Positions 51,216-59,607 of a stretch of 64,000 nucleotides of DNA are shown here, one piece after another. Position 1 is the stretch's first letter, and every line of letters begins with the position of its first letter. The notes beneath the pieces were generated by a model. It did no database searches. It saw nothing but the letters and a program-made list of their open reading frames with translations, and had not been told where the DNA came from. Source of the stretch: CAYNVQ01 sp964400735 (GTDB lineage: Bacteria > Acidobacteriota > Aminicenantia > Aminicenantales > Aminicenantaceae); the NCBI GenBank assembly GCA_964400735.1, contig CAYNVQ010000002.1:62001-126000 (forward strand), read 5' to 3'. The position numbers and the translations under genes were made by a program.

Positions 51216-51338
51216 TGCTGGCTAGGAAGCCACCCGGAGGCGAGAGGGCATGGAAAAAAGCTTTACTGGCAGGCATATATTATCGTTCCCCCTCCAAGGT
51301 GTCGATGGGGAAGATCAGCGGGCTGAGGAACCAGCCTG
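51216..51338 (+). repeat. Dispersed intergenic repeat R2, copy 1
   Basis: About 120 bases similar to 56995-57127 in reverse complement. Shared blocks are GGAARCCA, GAGGCGAG, GGCATGG, AAGCTT.ACTGGCA, ATATTAT.GTT, CCCTCCAAGG and TCGATGGGGAAGAT. A stem TTCCCC...GGGGAA around CTCCAAGG is kept in both copies. It lies upstream of fhs but in the antisense direction. A short frame reads through part of it with limited similarity between copies (SPSKVSMGKI and FPSKGSMGKI), so a coding origin is not excluded. Confidence 0.65.
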
Positions 51339-51411
51339 TCTGCCTGTTCCTTTTTTGCAGAAATAAGGAGGTTTCCTCCCTCCACGCAATTATCCTAGAT
51401 TCCAGGAGGAT

Positions 51412-52167
51412 CTAGCTCTGTATCCTTCTTTTCAAATCCTGAAACAGGAACTCATAGTCCTCGATGAGGCCGTGATCGGCGAAGCTGTAATAGCGGTTGT
51501 TCCCGATGATGATATGATCCAGCACCTTCATCTGCATGGTGCTGGAAGCGAAAACCAGCTCTTTGGTGATCTCCCTGTCGCATTCCGATGGCTCGGGATC
51601 ACCCGAGGGATGATTATGGACGAATATGACAGCAGATGCATCGTGACGCAAAGCGTTTTTTAAGATTTCCCTAGGATACACAGCACTTGTATCCACGGTT
51701 CCTTCAAAAAATGTTTCTTCTTCGATGATCTGATTCTTGGCATTTAAAAAGATAGCTTTGAATTTTTCTTTCTTGGCATCCCGCAGAGTGTGATACAAGT
51801 AGTCAAAGACTTCCCGGGATGAATGGCATACCGGCCGGCTCATCATGCGCTCCCGAAGAAAGCGCCTTGCGACTTCCTGGACCAGCTTGATGCCGAATAT
51901 GTTCTGGGGACCGATGCCCTCGATTTCTTGAAGCTCGCCCTCGCTGGCCTCGAGCACACACCTCAACATCTTGAACCTTTGCATGGCCTTCTTGGCCGGC
52001 CTTTTACAATCCTTCCGGGGAGTTCCCAAAGTCAGCAGAAGCTCGACGATCTCATGATCCAAAAATCCTTGAAGCCCTCCTCTGAGAAACCTTTGTCGCA
52101 ACCTTCTCCTATGCCCATCGTTTCGTTCATAGGCACGTTTGACTTCCTCTCCGCTGGTCTCTCGCAT
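51412..52167 (-). CDS. radC: RadC/MPN-domain DNA repair-like protein
   Basis: The protein has 251 residues from the ATG at 52167; a longer frame from TTG at 52221 is possible. An N-terminal UPF0758 helical region contains a helix-hairpin-helix (LQEIEGIGPQNIFGIK). The JAB/MPN domain has the metal-binding motif VIFVHNHPSGDPEPSECD, with Glu upstream in IIEEETFFEGTVD. Despite the name, RadC proteins have no proven repair role. It is convergent with nothing; the upstream gene on the same strand ends 150 bases away. Confidence 0.85.
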   Translation of the reverse strand: MRETSGEEVKRAYERNDGHRRRLRQRFLRGGLQGFLDHEIVELLLTLGTPRKDCKRPAKKAMQRFKMLRCVLEASEGELQEIEGIGPQNIFGIKLVQEVARRFLRERMMSRPVCHSSREVFDYLYHTLRDAKKEKFKAIFLNAKNQIIEEETFFEGTVDTSAVYPREILKNALRHDASAVIFVHNHPSGDPEPSECDREITKELVFASSTMQMKVLDHIIIGNNRYYSFADHGLIEDYEFLFQDLKRRIQS

Positions 52168-52319
52168 TCCAATAGACAGGACGAAATAAATTCGAAAAGT
52201 TTCACATAAAAGATGATCCAAGAATTAAATAAAATGAATTGTTCTTGCAGATAAGGATGGCGAATCTGGTCGCGCAGGTTCGCAAAGGTAAGTCAATCCA
52301 GGTGGAAAATAGCCGTAAA

Positions 52320-52634
52320 CTATTTCTTATCGGACGAAAAAAACTCGAGGAAATAGAGCCTATCTGTCTCTTTTATTTTCAACCGCAAGAAATAAACAAG
52401 AACAGCGATAGAAATCCACATCCAAACCACAAAAACCCAAAGCCCGATCGACTCTTTTATATCCAAGGGTGCAGCGACGACCTTTTCGGGCTCCTGGGTT
52501 GCTTGGATTTCTTCTTTATCTTCTTTTTTTACTCCTTCCTCTTCCTGGGCCAAAGATGGCGGAACGAAAACCCACATAAACAAGTAAAGCGACAGGAGAC
52601 CGAAGAGGAGTACGGTTTTTTTGGCGCCTTTCAT
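52320..52634 (-). CDS. Small membrane protein at the end of the SDH-bc operon
   Basis: A 104-residue protein with a signal peptide or first helix (KTVLLFGLLSLYLFMWVFV, ending SLAQ), a Glu/Lys-rich periplasmic stretch (residues 31-60), and a second helix (SIGLWVFVVWMWISIAVLVY) near the C-terminus. It was not recognised as a known family. Its start overlaps the cytochrome b stop (ATGA), so it is part of the complex's operon and could be a small subunit holding the cytochrome b or its electron acceptor. Confidence 0.75.
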   Translation of the reverse strand: MKGAKKTVLLFGLLSLYLFMWVFVPPSLAQEEEGVKKEDKEEIQATQEPEKVVAAPLDIKESIGLWVFVVWMWISIAVLVYFLRLKIKETDRLYFLEFFSSDKK

Positions 52635-53692
52635 AACAAACTCCAGACAGACATGATAAGGGCATAGAGAATAAAAACATAGGCCATCAGGGTGATGGTT
52701 TTTCCCTTTATCTGCGTCGGCTTATTATCGATGAAAGGGAGGAGAAAAAACAACACCGCCCCAGCGGCCATCAGCAGGACAGCCACGGTTTCGCCGCTGA
52801 GAAAAAGCATTTTGGCTGGAAAAATCTTCAGCGTCTGAAACAGAAAGAGAAAATACCATTCGGGTCTTATTCCTTCAGGCGCAGGGGCCATCAAGTCGGC
52901 GGCCTTTTCCAGCGATGGAGGGAAGAAAATAGCCGCGGTGAACAGGATACCGGCCAGCAAGAGCCAGACCACCGCTTCCCTGTAAACAAAATTGGGCCAG
53001 AAGGGAATTTCCTTTGCGTTCTCTCCCTTGTCCTCAACCTCCAGAGGAAGGCTCATTCCCTGTTTCTGGACCAGATAGATGTGAACAGCAAGAAGAATGA
53101 ACAGGAAAATGGGGAGCATGCAGACATGGATACCGAAAAACCGGGTGAGGGTATCCCCGGTCACATCCTCGCCGCCCCTCAACAATTTGGTCACCCATCC
53201 CCCCACCACAGGTATAGCTCGGGGAATGTCCGTCCCCACTTTGGTAGCGGAAAAGGATAGGTCATCCCAGGGAAGAAGATACCCCGTGAATCCGAAGAAC
53301 AGAGAAATCAGGAGCAGGAAAACCCCACTCACCCAGGTCAATTCCCTCGGCGAGCGGTAGGCCTTGGTGATCCATATGCTCAATAGATGGATGAAGACAA
53401 AGGCGATCATAAAGGAAGCCGCCCAGCTGTGGACGGACCGAATGATCCACCCGAGCGGGACTTCGGTCATGATGCGGGCAACACTCTGATTGGCCATCTC
53501 CAGCGTCGGTTTATAGTACAGGATGAGCATGAATCCCGTGATAACCTGGATGGCAAAAAACAAAAGGATGGCGCTTCCAGTATAGTACCAGATTGTGTGG
53601 CGGTGAATTGGCACTACTTTTTTGGTTAGAAAACCGGTGATCCCCGAGAGCCCAAATCTTTCGTCCAGCCAGGATCTCCAACCGTTCTTCAT
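52631..53692 (-). CDS. Cytochrome b of a Rieske/cytochrome b complex (b6 and subunit IV fused)
   Basis: A 353-residue membrane protein. Four haem-binding His are present in two pairs: RSVHSWAASFMIAFVFIHLL and GIHVCMLPIFLFILLAVHIY. The Qo-site motif reads PEWYFLFLFQTLKIFP (PEWY), typical of menaquinone- or plastoquinone-type b6f/bc complexes rather than PEWY-free variants. The N-terminal cytochrome b6-like and C-terminal subunit IV-like parts are in one chain, with about eight helices. Both ends overlap their neighbours by four bases. No cytochrome c or c1 gene is next to it. Confidence 0.93.
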   Translation of the reverse strand: MKNGWRSWLDERFGLSGITGFLTKKVVPIHRHTIWYYTGSAILLFFAIQVITGFMLILYYKPTLEMANQSVARIMTEVPLGWIIRSVHSWAASFMIAFVFIHLLSIWITKAYRSPRELTWVSGVFLLLISLFFGFTGYLLPWDDLSFSATKVGTDIPRAIPVVGGWVTKLLRGGEDVTGDTLTRFFGIHVCMLPIFLFILLAVHIYLVQKQGMSLPLEVEDKGENAKEIPFWPNFVYREAVVWLLLAGILFTAAIFFPPSLEKAADLMAPAPEGIRPEWYFLFLFQTLKIFPAKMLFLSGETVAVLLMAAGAVLFFLLPFIDNKPTQIKGKTITLMAYVFILYALIMSVWSLL

Positions 53693-54147
53693 GAGTTTTC
53701 CTCTGGGCTTTCCTTCCTGATGACCAGGTCATCTCCTTCGATGATGAGGGTCAACCTTCGAAGCGGATGGGGAGGAGGTCCGCCGATATTTGTGCCCTTT
53801 TCATCATACCACCCGTCATGGCAGGCACAAAAAAATTTCTTTTGCTCGGGAAGATAGGTCACGTTACAATCCAGATGGGTGCAAACACCGACAAAGGCCC
53901 AGTATCTCCCATCGTCATTTTTTTTCACCAAGCCCAGCTTGCTTCCCCAGGAAAAATTTTTCACCGAATTCGCCGGCATTCCCTCGAAATCGGCAAAAGG
54001 CAGTATCACCTCGTCAGGTTCCCGGTAAGGGGGGAAAATAAACTTCACGACGGGGTACAGAAAGGAAGCTAAAAAGGCACCCGTCCATCCTCCCAGAATC
54101 CCATTCAGGAACTGACGTCGGGAGAAAAGCGAATGTTTGAGTTTCAT
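53689..54147 (-). CDS. Rieske iron-sulfur protein
   Basis: Started at 54147, because this ATG overlaps the sdhB stop (ATGA) like the other junctions in this operon; longer in-frame starts reach back into sdhB. The 152-residue product has a Tat signal (SRRQFLNGILGGW) that stays as a membrane anchor. The 2Fe-2S ligands are in CTHLDC and FFCACHDGWYD, including the disulfide Cys. It passes electrons from quinol to a cytochrome c or similar acceptor in the periplasm. Confidence 0.93.
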   Translation of the reverse strand: MKLKHSLFSRRQFLNGILGGWTGAFLASFLYPVVKFIFPPYREPDEVILPFADFEGMPANSVKNFSWGSKLGLVKKNDDGRYWAFVGVCTHLDCNVTYLPEQKKFFCACHDGWYDEKGTNIGGPPPHPLRRLTLIIEGDDLVIRKESPEENS

Positions 54148-54884
54148 TGTCTCTTCCGAAAAATCTGTTTGATCTTCTCCACCACCATTTTTCTCCTTAA
54201 GGCCTCGATCCCATCCGCCGGGCGCACATCCTTGGGGCAAACCTCATTGCACTTGAACACCGTGTCACATCCCCATATTCCAGACTCGGTGTTCACTCTG
54301 GACCAGTTTGAGAACGGCCTTTTATCTCTCGGATCCCTGACGAACCTGTAGAGCTTGGCCAAGGCTGCAGGCCCCAAGTATCGCTCGTCCCGGGAAGCAA
54401 CGGGACAGGCCGCATAACAGCAGCCGCACAACACACAATTGATGAACTGAAAGATCCTGTCCATCTCCCGGTCCTCGATCCTATATCCTTTATCGGGAGC
54501 CTCTTCCATGGGTTGTAGATAGGGTTCGATTTTGAGAAGGGCTTCCCAGAAGGGGTCCATATTCACCACCAGGTCCTTCTGGATTTCCAGGTTGGGCAGA
54601 GGCTCGATGACGATTGAAGAGGAGCGAATCGACTCGAGGTCTCTCCGGCAGGCCAGATCGAAATTCCCGTTGATCACCATAGCACAGGAACCGCAGATAG
54701 CCTCCCGGCAGCTGTAACGGAAGGAAAGGGAACAGTCCTGCTCGTTGCGTATATCCATCAAGGCTTCCAGGACCGATTTTTTCTCTTCGGATTGGTAAAT
54801 GAAGTCCTGGAAGGAGGGTTTTCCATCTTTCAAGGGATCGAATCTCAAAATCCGAAAAATATATTCTTTTTCCATCTCCCTCAA
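54144..54884 (-). CDS. sdhB: Succinate dehydrogenase/fumarate reductase iron-sulfur subunit
   Basis: A 246-residue subunit. The 2Fe-2S cysteines are in FRYSCREAICGSCAM followed by C in DLACRRD. The 4Fe-4S and 3Fe-4S cysteines are in CVLCGCCYAACP and WGCDTVFKCNEVCPKDVRP. The frame begins at a TTG that overlaps the sdhA stop (TTGA); an ATG nine bases later has its ribosome-binding site too close, so the TTG start is preferred. It connects the flavoprotein to the membrane anchor. Confidence 0.93.
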   Translation of the reverse strand: MREMEKEYIFRILRFDPLKDGKPSFQDFIYQSEEKKSVLEALMDIRNEQDCSLSFRYSCREAICGSCAMVINGNFDLACRRDLESIRSSSIVIEPLPNLEIQKDLVVNMDPFWEALLKIEPYLQPMEEAPDKGYRIEDREMDRIFQFINCVLCGCCYAACPVASRDERYLGPAALAKLYRFVRDPRDKRPFSNWSRVNTESGIWGCDTVFKCNEVCPKDVRPADGIEALRRKMVVEKIKQIFRKRQ

Positions 54885-56578
54885 TATTTTCTTTCTTTGG
54901 GCTCGTATTTGCCCAGCTTAACCTCTTTATAACCGATATGGGGCTTATGGTCTTTCAAAGTCATCAGGGTATGCTTGAGCCAGTCTTTATCGTTCCTCTT
55001 GGGAAAATCGATCCGGAAATGGGACCCCCGGGTCTCCTCCCTGTTAAGGGCCCCCAGGGTGATCGTCTCGGCCAAGTCCAGCATGGACTGAAATTCGATG
55101 ATATTCACCAGTTCCTGGCTGTAGCGAAGGCAATTTCCCGAGATGAAGACTTTTTTGTAATCATCTCTTGCCATGGAAATTTCTTCCATTGCTTCGGAAA
55201 GATCATTTTTGTTCCGGAAGACGCCGACTCTATCGCTCATGATGTTTTTCAATCGATCCAGAAGACGATGGACTTTTATCCCTGAATCCTTTTTCCGCCA
55301 GGCTTCTATCTTGCCTTTCAATTCCAGTGCCTCATCCAGGAGAATTTTTTCGGCTTTGGCAACCGAACGCAAATGATTAACCCGCCGGGATGCTTCCTCT
55401 CCAGCGATTTTGCCGAACACTACTGTTTCTAAAAGCGAATTTCCTCCCAGGCGATTCGCCCCGTGTACGCTCACACAGGCACACTCTCCCGCGGCAAAAA
55501 AACCCTCCACACAAGAAGAACCGCTCTCGTCCACATCGATTCCCCCCATAGAGTAATGCTGGGCCGGCTGAATTGGAATAGGGGTGTCGATGGGATCAAG
55601 AGAGGCAAAATTGATGCAGATCTCCCGAATACCGGGTAGTCTTTTTTTTATCTTTTCGGCCCCCAAGTGCCTCAGATCGAGATGGACATATTCCTTCTCG
55701 AACCCATTCCCCTTATCCACCTCTGTCTGTATGGCACGGGCCACGATGTCGCGCGGCGCCAGTTCCATAGCCGAAGGGGCATAATCTTCCATAAATCTCT
55801 TTCCCTGGTTATTGACCAGGTATCCTCCCTCTCCCCGTGCCCCTTCGGTAATCAAGATGTTTTTTCCGAACAGGGAGGTCGGATGGAACTGGACGAATTC
55901 CATATCTTTGAGAGGAACGCCAGCTTGATAAGCGATCCCGATGCCGCTTCCATGGTTGATGAAAGCGTTGGTCGTTTTGAGGTAAACCCTCCCATAACCC
56001 CCGGTGGCAAATATAACCGTCCGGGCCTGAACAGGGAAGATTTCCCCGGAGGCCAAATCGTACACGACTACCCCACAGCATTTCCCCTCCGAAACCACAA
56101 GTCTTGTCACCAACCATTCATTGTAGAAATGGACATCTTTCTTGACCGATTGCTCGTAAAGGGTATGGAGGATGACCAACCCGGTCCGGTCTGTGGCATA
56201 ACAGGTACGGGGGAATCCCGCCCCACCGAATGGTCTCTGGGCGATAACCCCTCCCGGAAACCGGCTGAAGGGAACCCCCAGAGCATCGAGTCCGTAAATG
56301 GTTGAGATGGCTTTTTCACACATCAACTCGGCAGAACTCTGGTCGGCAAGATAATCGCTGCCCTTGATGGTATCGAAGGCATGCCCTTCCCAGGTATCGT
56401 CCTTGCCGTTGGGGTTATTCCCCAATGCCGCATTGATCCCTCCCTGTGCCGCGACAGAATGGGAGCGGAGGGGATGAACTTTGGACACCACGGCCACTGA
56501 GAGCTGGGGGTCAATGTTCAGGGCAGCGGCCAATCCGGCCAATCCACCCCCGACGACAAGGATGTCATGACGAATCAT
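54881..56578 (-). CDS. sdhA: Succinate dehydrogenase/fumarate reductase flavoprotein subunit
   Basis: A 565-residue flavoprotein. The FAD motif is ILVVGGGLAGLAAAL. The His for covalent FAD is in RSHSVAAQGGINAALGN. The active-site loop reads FVQFHPTSLFG, and HYSMGGIDVDESG and NRLGGNSLLETVVFG complete the family pattern. Direction of catalysis (succinate oxidation or fumarate reduction) cannot be read from the sequence, but the Rieske/cytochrome b genes in the same operon favour oxidation feeding the quinone pool. Confidence 0.95.
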   Translation of the reverse strand: MIRHDILVVGGGLAGLAAALNIDPQLSVAVVSKVHPLRSHSVAAQGGINAALGNNPNGKDDTWEGHAFDTIKGSDYLADQSSAELMCEKAISTIYGLDALGVPFSRFPGGVIAQRPFGGAGFPRTCYATDRTGLVILHTLYEQSVKKDVHFYNEWLVTRLVVSEGKCCGVVVYDLASGEIFPVQARTVIFATGGYGRVYLKTTNAFINHGSGIGIAYQAGVPLKDMEFVQFHPTSLFGKNILITEGARGEGGYLVNNQGKRFMEDYAPSAMELAPRDIVARAIQTEVDKGNGFEKEYVHLDLRHLGAEKIKKRLPGIREICINFASLDPIDTPIPIQPAQHYSMGGIDVDESGSSCVEGFFAAGECACVSVHGANRLGGNSLLETVVFGKIAGEEASRRVNHLRSVAKAEKILLDEALELKGKIEAWRKKDSGIKVHRLLDRLKNIMSDRVGVFRNKNDLSEAMEEISMARDDYKKVFISGNCLRYSQELVNIIEFQSMLDLAETITLGALNREETRGSHFRIDFPKRNDKDWLKHTLMTLKDHKPHIGYKEVKLGKYEPKERKY

Positions 56579-56887
56579 TCAGTAATTCCTGGTGAAGTAA
56601 ATGAGGAGCAAGGCAGCGCTGAACAGCGCGCCGAGCAAGGTAAAAACCCAAAAAAGCAGTTTTTCTTTTCTCGCCCCCAGGTCCATGATAACCGTTCTCA
56701 ATCCATATAAGGCATGGAAGACAACGAATACAATCAGGATGGTATCGACAAACGGATTGGTGTGCAGGACAAGAGCCCAGTCGGGCTTCTGATCCTTGGT
56801 CATCAGGAAAAAGGAGGTCAAAAACTTGACACCTAAAAGAAAGATGAGCATTAGCCCGGAAACTCGATGAAAAACCCAAACAAACAT
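56579..56887 (-). CDS. sdhC: Succinate dehydrogenase membrane anchor, cytochrome b subunit
   Basis: A 102-residue protein with three helices: WVFHRVSGLMLIFLLGVKFL, FVDTILIVFVVFHALYGLRT and LLFWVFTLLGALFSAALLLI. HRVSG near the N-terminus and the His in FHALYG match the haem and quinone-binding positions of SdhC/SdhD. Only one anchor gene is present. It is the first gene of the operon and is followed directly by sdhA. Confidence 0.85.
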   Translation of the reverse strand: MFVWVFHRVSGLMLIFLLGVKFLTSFFLMTKDQKPDWALVLHTNPFVDTILIVFVVFHALYGLRTVIMDLGARKEKLLFWVFTLLGALFSAALLLIYFTRNY

Positions 56888-56994
56888 GGAAGGTTCTCCT
56901 TTTTTGGAGGATATATTAAATTAAAGTCTGGCCGCTATGTCAAGGATTTCATAAGCATCGGAAACATCCTTTCGAGCTTGCTAAGAAACAACTA

Positions 56995-57127
56995 GCCAAG
57001 CCGACTCGATGACCCGTGTATCTTCCCCATCGATCCCTTGGAGGGGAAACAATAATATAGGCATGCCAGTGAAGCTTGCTTCCCATGCCTGCTCGCCTCG
57101 AATGGCTTTCCAACCATGTCATCCGGC
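56995..57127 (-). repeat. Dispersed intergenic repeat R2, copy 2
   Basis: Reverse-complement counterpart of 51216-51338. On the minus strand it reads GGAAAGCC, CGAGGCGAGCAGGCATGG, AAGCTTCACTGGCATGCC, TATATTATTGTTTCCCCTCC and AAGGGATCGATGGGGAAGAT in order. Inside it AGGCATG pairs with CATGCCT and GAAG-CAAG-CTTC forms a small hairpin. It lies in the 535-base gap between sdhC and the small secreted protein; the rest of that gap is AT-rich and featureless. Confidence 0.65.
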
Positions 57128-57422
57128 TTTTAAAAAACGCCCCCGGAAGAGATATCCTCTTTGAAATTCCAGGAAAACTCATAATTTTTATCCGGTTCGG
57201 CCTACCCAGGTCTTTCAGTCTAGAAGAAATAGGCAAACCTTTTTAATCAAATAAGAGCTCCGAGGAAATCACTGGTTCTAAAAGAACTTCAATAAAAATG
57301 AAACGATTTGACTCTTTCATCTGTCCAGTAAAAAAGAAAAAAAATTCTGCTCGAAGGGAAGAGAAAAAATGAGTCAACGTCTAAACAGTGTTGGTTTATT
57401 GACACTAAAAAAGGAGGAGACT

Positions 57423-57797
57423 ATGAAAAAAATCTATGCCATGCTAACGATCCTTTCTTTCTTGCTCATTCCCTTTCTTTATGCCCAGGCCGCCAATATC
57501 GCCGGAGACTGGGAAATGACCTCGCAGTCACCCCGCGGCGGGGAGAGGACAAGTGCCCTTCACTTCGACCAGGATGGAGAAAAAATCAAGGTCACCATGG
57601 AAGGCTTCAGAGGAGCCGAAATGACCGGCGAAGGAACCGTTCAGGGCAACAACGTCGCATGGACCGTGACGATGAGCACTCCGTCAGGAGGCGAATTCAC
57701 GTTGACCTACAAGGGCACCGTGGAAGGCGACACCATGACCGGTACTGTCGAGATGGGGGACCGCGGCGCGAGAGATTGGACGGCCAAAAGAAAATAG
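57423..57797 (+). CDS. Small secreted beta-rich protein, function unknown
   Basis: The 124-residue product starts at 57423 after AAAAGGAGGAGACT; an upstream in-frame ATG at 57369 has no such site. It has a signal peptide (MLTILSFLLIPFLYAQA). The mature part is a row of beta strands (IAGDWEMTSQSP, IKVTMEGF, VAWTVTM, FTLTYKGTVEGDTMTGTVEM) like a small lipocalin or avidin-type barrel. Proteins of this kind are common in Acidobacteriota and Bacteroidota, but their role is not known. It may be bound up with envelope stress, given the sigma factor operon after it. Confidence 0.75.
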   Translation: MKKIYAMLTILSFLLIPFLYAQAANIAGDWEMTSQSPRGGERTSALHFDQDGEKIKVTMEGFRGAEMTGEGTVQGNNVAWTVTMSTPSGGEFTLTYKGTVEGDTMTGTVEMGDRGARDWTAKRK

Positions 57798-58107
57798 CCT
57801 CAGCGTTCGCAAAAGGCTGCAAATCTCCTTTTTTAAAAGGGACTTTTCTGCATCGCTTTTCCATAAACACAAAAAATTCTTCAATTTAGAGGCCGCTTTT
57901 TTCTGTATCTTCCTTTACATCCTAAAAAAAGAAGTTGTCCCGAAGTGACGCGGAAAAAACATCAAAAAATATTATCCGTTTCCAAAAGGATTTCTATCGC
58001 ATAAAATAGGAACCGAGTCAAACGTCAACTTGGTTTTAAGGATAAAGGAAGATTTTTTTCGGTCCTCCGTCTAAAGAGTGCAGGAGGACATGAAGAGTTG
58101 AAGTTTT
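57798..58107. other. Intergenic region before the sigma factor operon
   Basis: About 310 bases without a gene. CCTTTT-TT-AAAAGG (57827-57840) followed by GACTTTT is a weak terminator candidate for the secreted protein gene. No convincing ECF-type promoter (GGAAC with a spaced GTC/TCA) was found before the sigma factor, although GGAACC occurs at about 58009. Confidence 0.35.
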
Positions 58108-58686
58108 ATGGAAGAGAACAAGCTGGTCCGACGGAGCATAGAGGGCGACCAAGAGGCCTTCGGCGCTCTGGTAAAAAAGTATAAAACAAAGGTGTTCAAT
58201 ATGGCATATGGTTTCACTAGAGATCGAGAGGCGGCTGACGACCTCGCTCAAGAAATTTTTATAAAGGCCTACTATGCGCTGGGCAAATTCCAGTTCAAGG
58301 CTGGTTTCGGGACCTGGCTCTACCGGATAGCCGTCAACCACATAAAAGATCATCTGCGCAAACAAAAGAAGGAGAAACACATTTCCTTCGACGATGTGCA
58401 CCAGGAATCCAGGCTATCCCAAGATGCGGCTGATCGAAGAGAGGACGCCCGGGAAAAAGAGAGGAGGATCAGGCTCATCCACCAGGGCTTACAACGCCTT
58501 CCTCAAAAACACCGGGTTATTCTCACTTTGAGAGATATCCAAGGGCATTCCTACGAAGAAATCGCCAGCATACTGAATCTTTCGCCGGGAACCGTGGACT
58601 CCCGTTTGCACCGGGCGAGAAAGATGCTTAGAGAAAAGATCGCACCTTTTTTAGCCCAGGAAGGAGGCTATCATGAAATGCACTAA
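58108..58686 (+). CDS. ECF-type RNA polymerase sigma factor (RpoE-like)
   Basis: A 192-residue sigma-70 family protein. Region 2 is FGALVKKYKTKVFNMAYGFT followed by DREAADDLAQEIFIKAYYAL, and region 4 is LQRLPQKHRVILTLRDIQGH followed by SYEEIASILNLSPGTVDSRL, with the helix-turn-helix. The short linker and the presence of a cognate zinc-binding anti-sigma factor place it in the RpoE/SigW-like ECF group. It overlaps the anti-sigma gene by 14 bases. It probably controls its own operon, which ends in an efflux pump. Confidence 0.93.
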   Translation: MEENKLVRRSIEGDQEAFGALVKKYKTKVFNMAYGFTRDREAADDLAQEIFIKAYYALGKFQFKAGFGTWLYRIAVNHIKDHLRKQKKEKHISFDDVHQESRLSQDAADRREDAREKERRIRLIHQGLQRLPQKHRVILTLRDIQGHSYEEIASILNLSPGTVDSRLHRARKMLREKIAPFLAQEGGYHEMH

Positions 58687-59167
58687 GGTCGAAAAGTTGA
58701 TCTCCAAATCTTTGGATGGTCTCCTATCCGACTCGGAAAAAAGCGCACTCGAAAATCATCTCCAAGATTGCCCTGCTTGCCAGAGGATCAGTAAGGAATA
58801 CGCTTTCATGCTGGAAACTTTGAGAGATCCAGGATTTCCCGAGGAAAAGCCGTATTTTTGGGAGCGTCTGAAGCCTCGCTTGAAAGAGCAGAGAGCATTC
58901 TATTTTTGGCCTCTCTGGAAGAAATGGAGTATCCGGGCCGTTCCTCTCTCCATTATCGCCGTAGCGGCTCTTACCTTCGGATTGACCTTTTTCTCGCCCC
59001 AGCCGACAGATGAATTGAGCCAAACCGGGGATCTTCTTCTTCGTAACAGCCTTTCCCTCCCCGAACCCATAAATCTATTGGAAGAGGAAGACAACCAAAA
59101 TAAAAGCATACAGCTCATCTTCATGGCCATGGAAGAGAAAAAGGACAGCGGGAGATATATTCCATGA
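58673..59167 (+). CDS. Anti-sigma factor, zinc-finger (ZAS) type
   Basis: A 164-residue membrane protein. H29-LQD-C33-PA-C36 with Cys3 form the ZAS HxxxCxxC zinc site near the N-terminus, which binds the sigma factor in the cytoplasm. One helix (VPLSIIAVAALTFGLTFFSP) near residues 100-120 places the C-terminal part in the periplasm. The start follows AGGAAGGAGGCTATC. It overlaps both neighbours and should hold the ECF sigma factor inactive until an envelope signal. Confidence 0.88.
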   Translation: MKCTKVEKLISKSLDGLLSDSEKSALENHLQDCPACQRISKEYAFMLETLRDPGFPEEKPYFWERLKPRLKEQRAFYFWPLWKKWSIRAVPLSIIAVAALTFGLTFFSPQPTDELSQTGDLLLRNSLSLPEPINLLEEEDNQNKSIQLIFMAMEEKKDSGRYIP

Positions 59168-59607
59168 AAAATAACTATAAATTTTGGATCGTTTTATCCT
59201 TTATCGCCGTTTTTGCCGTTGGTGTGGCCGGCGGAATTTTATTCGAGAACAATTTTTTCGATAAAAAACCCAGAAGGGAAGGGGAGAGGAGAAGCTCTGT
59301 CCGGTTCCCCACTTTGGAGATGATGGCCGAAGAGCTAGGCCTATCCTCAGATCAACAGGAAAAACTGCGAGAGATTTTCAAAAATAATGAAGAAAGATTA
59401 AATACATTGAGAAGTCAAATCCACGAACAGTATGCCGCCTTAAGGGCTCAACTCAAAGAGGAAATGGACCGGGTTTTTACAGACGAGCAGCAAGTGAAAT
59501 TCGAGGCTATGATCGAGAAATATCTGGCAGAAAGAAAAAAAGAAATGGAAAAAAGGAATAGAAGACCTCCACAAGATGGTCATACTGATAAAGGAGAAAA
59601 AAGATGA
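59164..59607 (+). CDS. Spy/CpxP-like periplasmic protein
   Basis: A 147-residue protein with an N-terminal signal or anchor (FWIVLSFIAVFAVGVAGGIL) and an all-helical mature part. ELGLSSDQQEKLREIFKNN and MDRVFTDEQQVKFEAMIEKY are two LTxxQ-like repeats of the Spy/CpxP/ZraP group, which act as chaperones or sensors in the periplasm. The Lys/Arg/Glu-rich C-terminus is basic. Its position directly after the anti-sigma factor suggests it modulates envelope stress sensing. Confidence 0.8.
   Translation: MKNNYKFWIVLSFIAVFAVGVAGGILFENNFFDKKPRREGERRSSVRFPTLEMMAEELGLSSDQQEKLREIFKNNEERLNTLRSQIHEQYAALRAQLKEEMDRVFTDEQQVKFEAMIEKYLAERKKEMEKRNRRPPQDGHTDKGEKR

Noticed and set aside
51216..51338. R2 as a metabolite riboswitch for fhs
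   Set aside because: The two copies face opposite ways relative to their downstream genes, and no known aptamer consensus was recognised.
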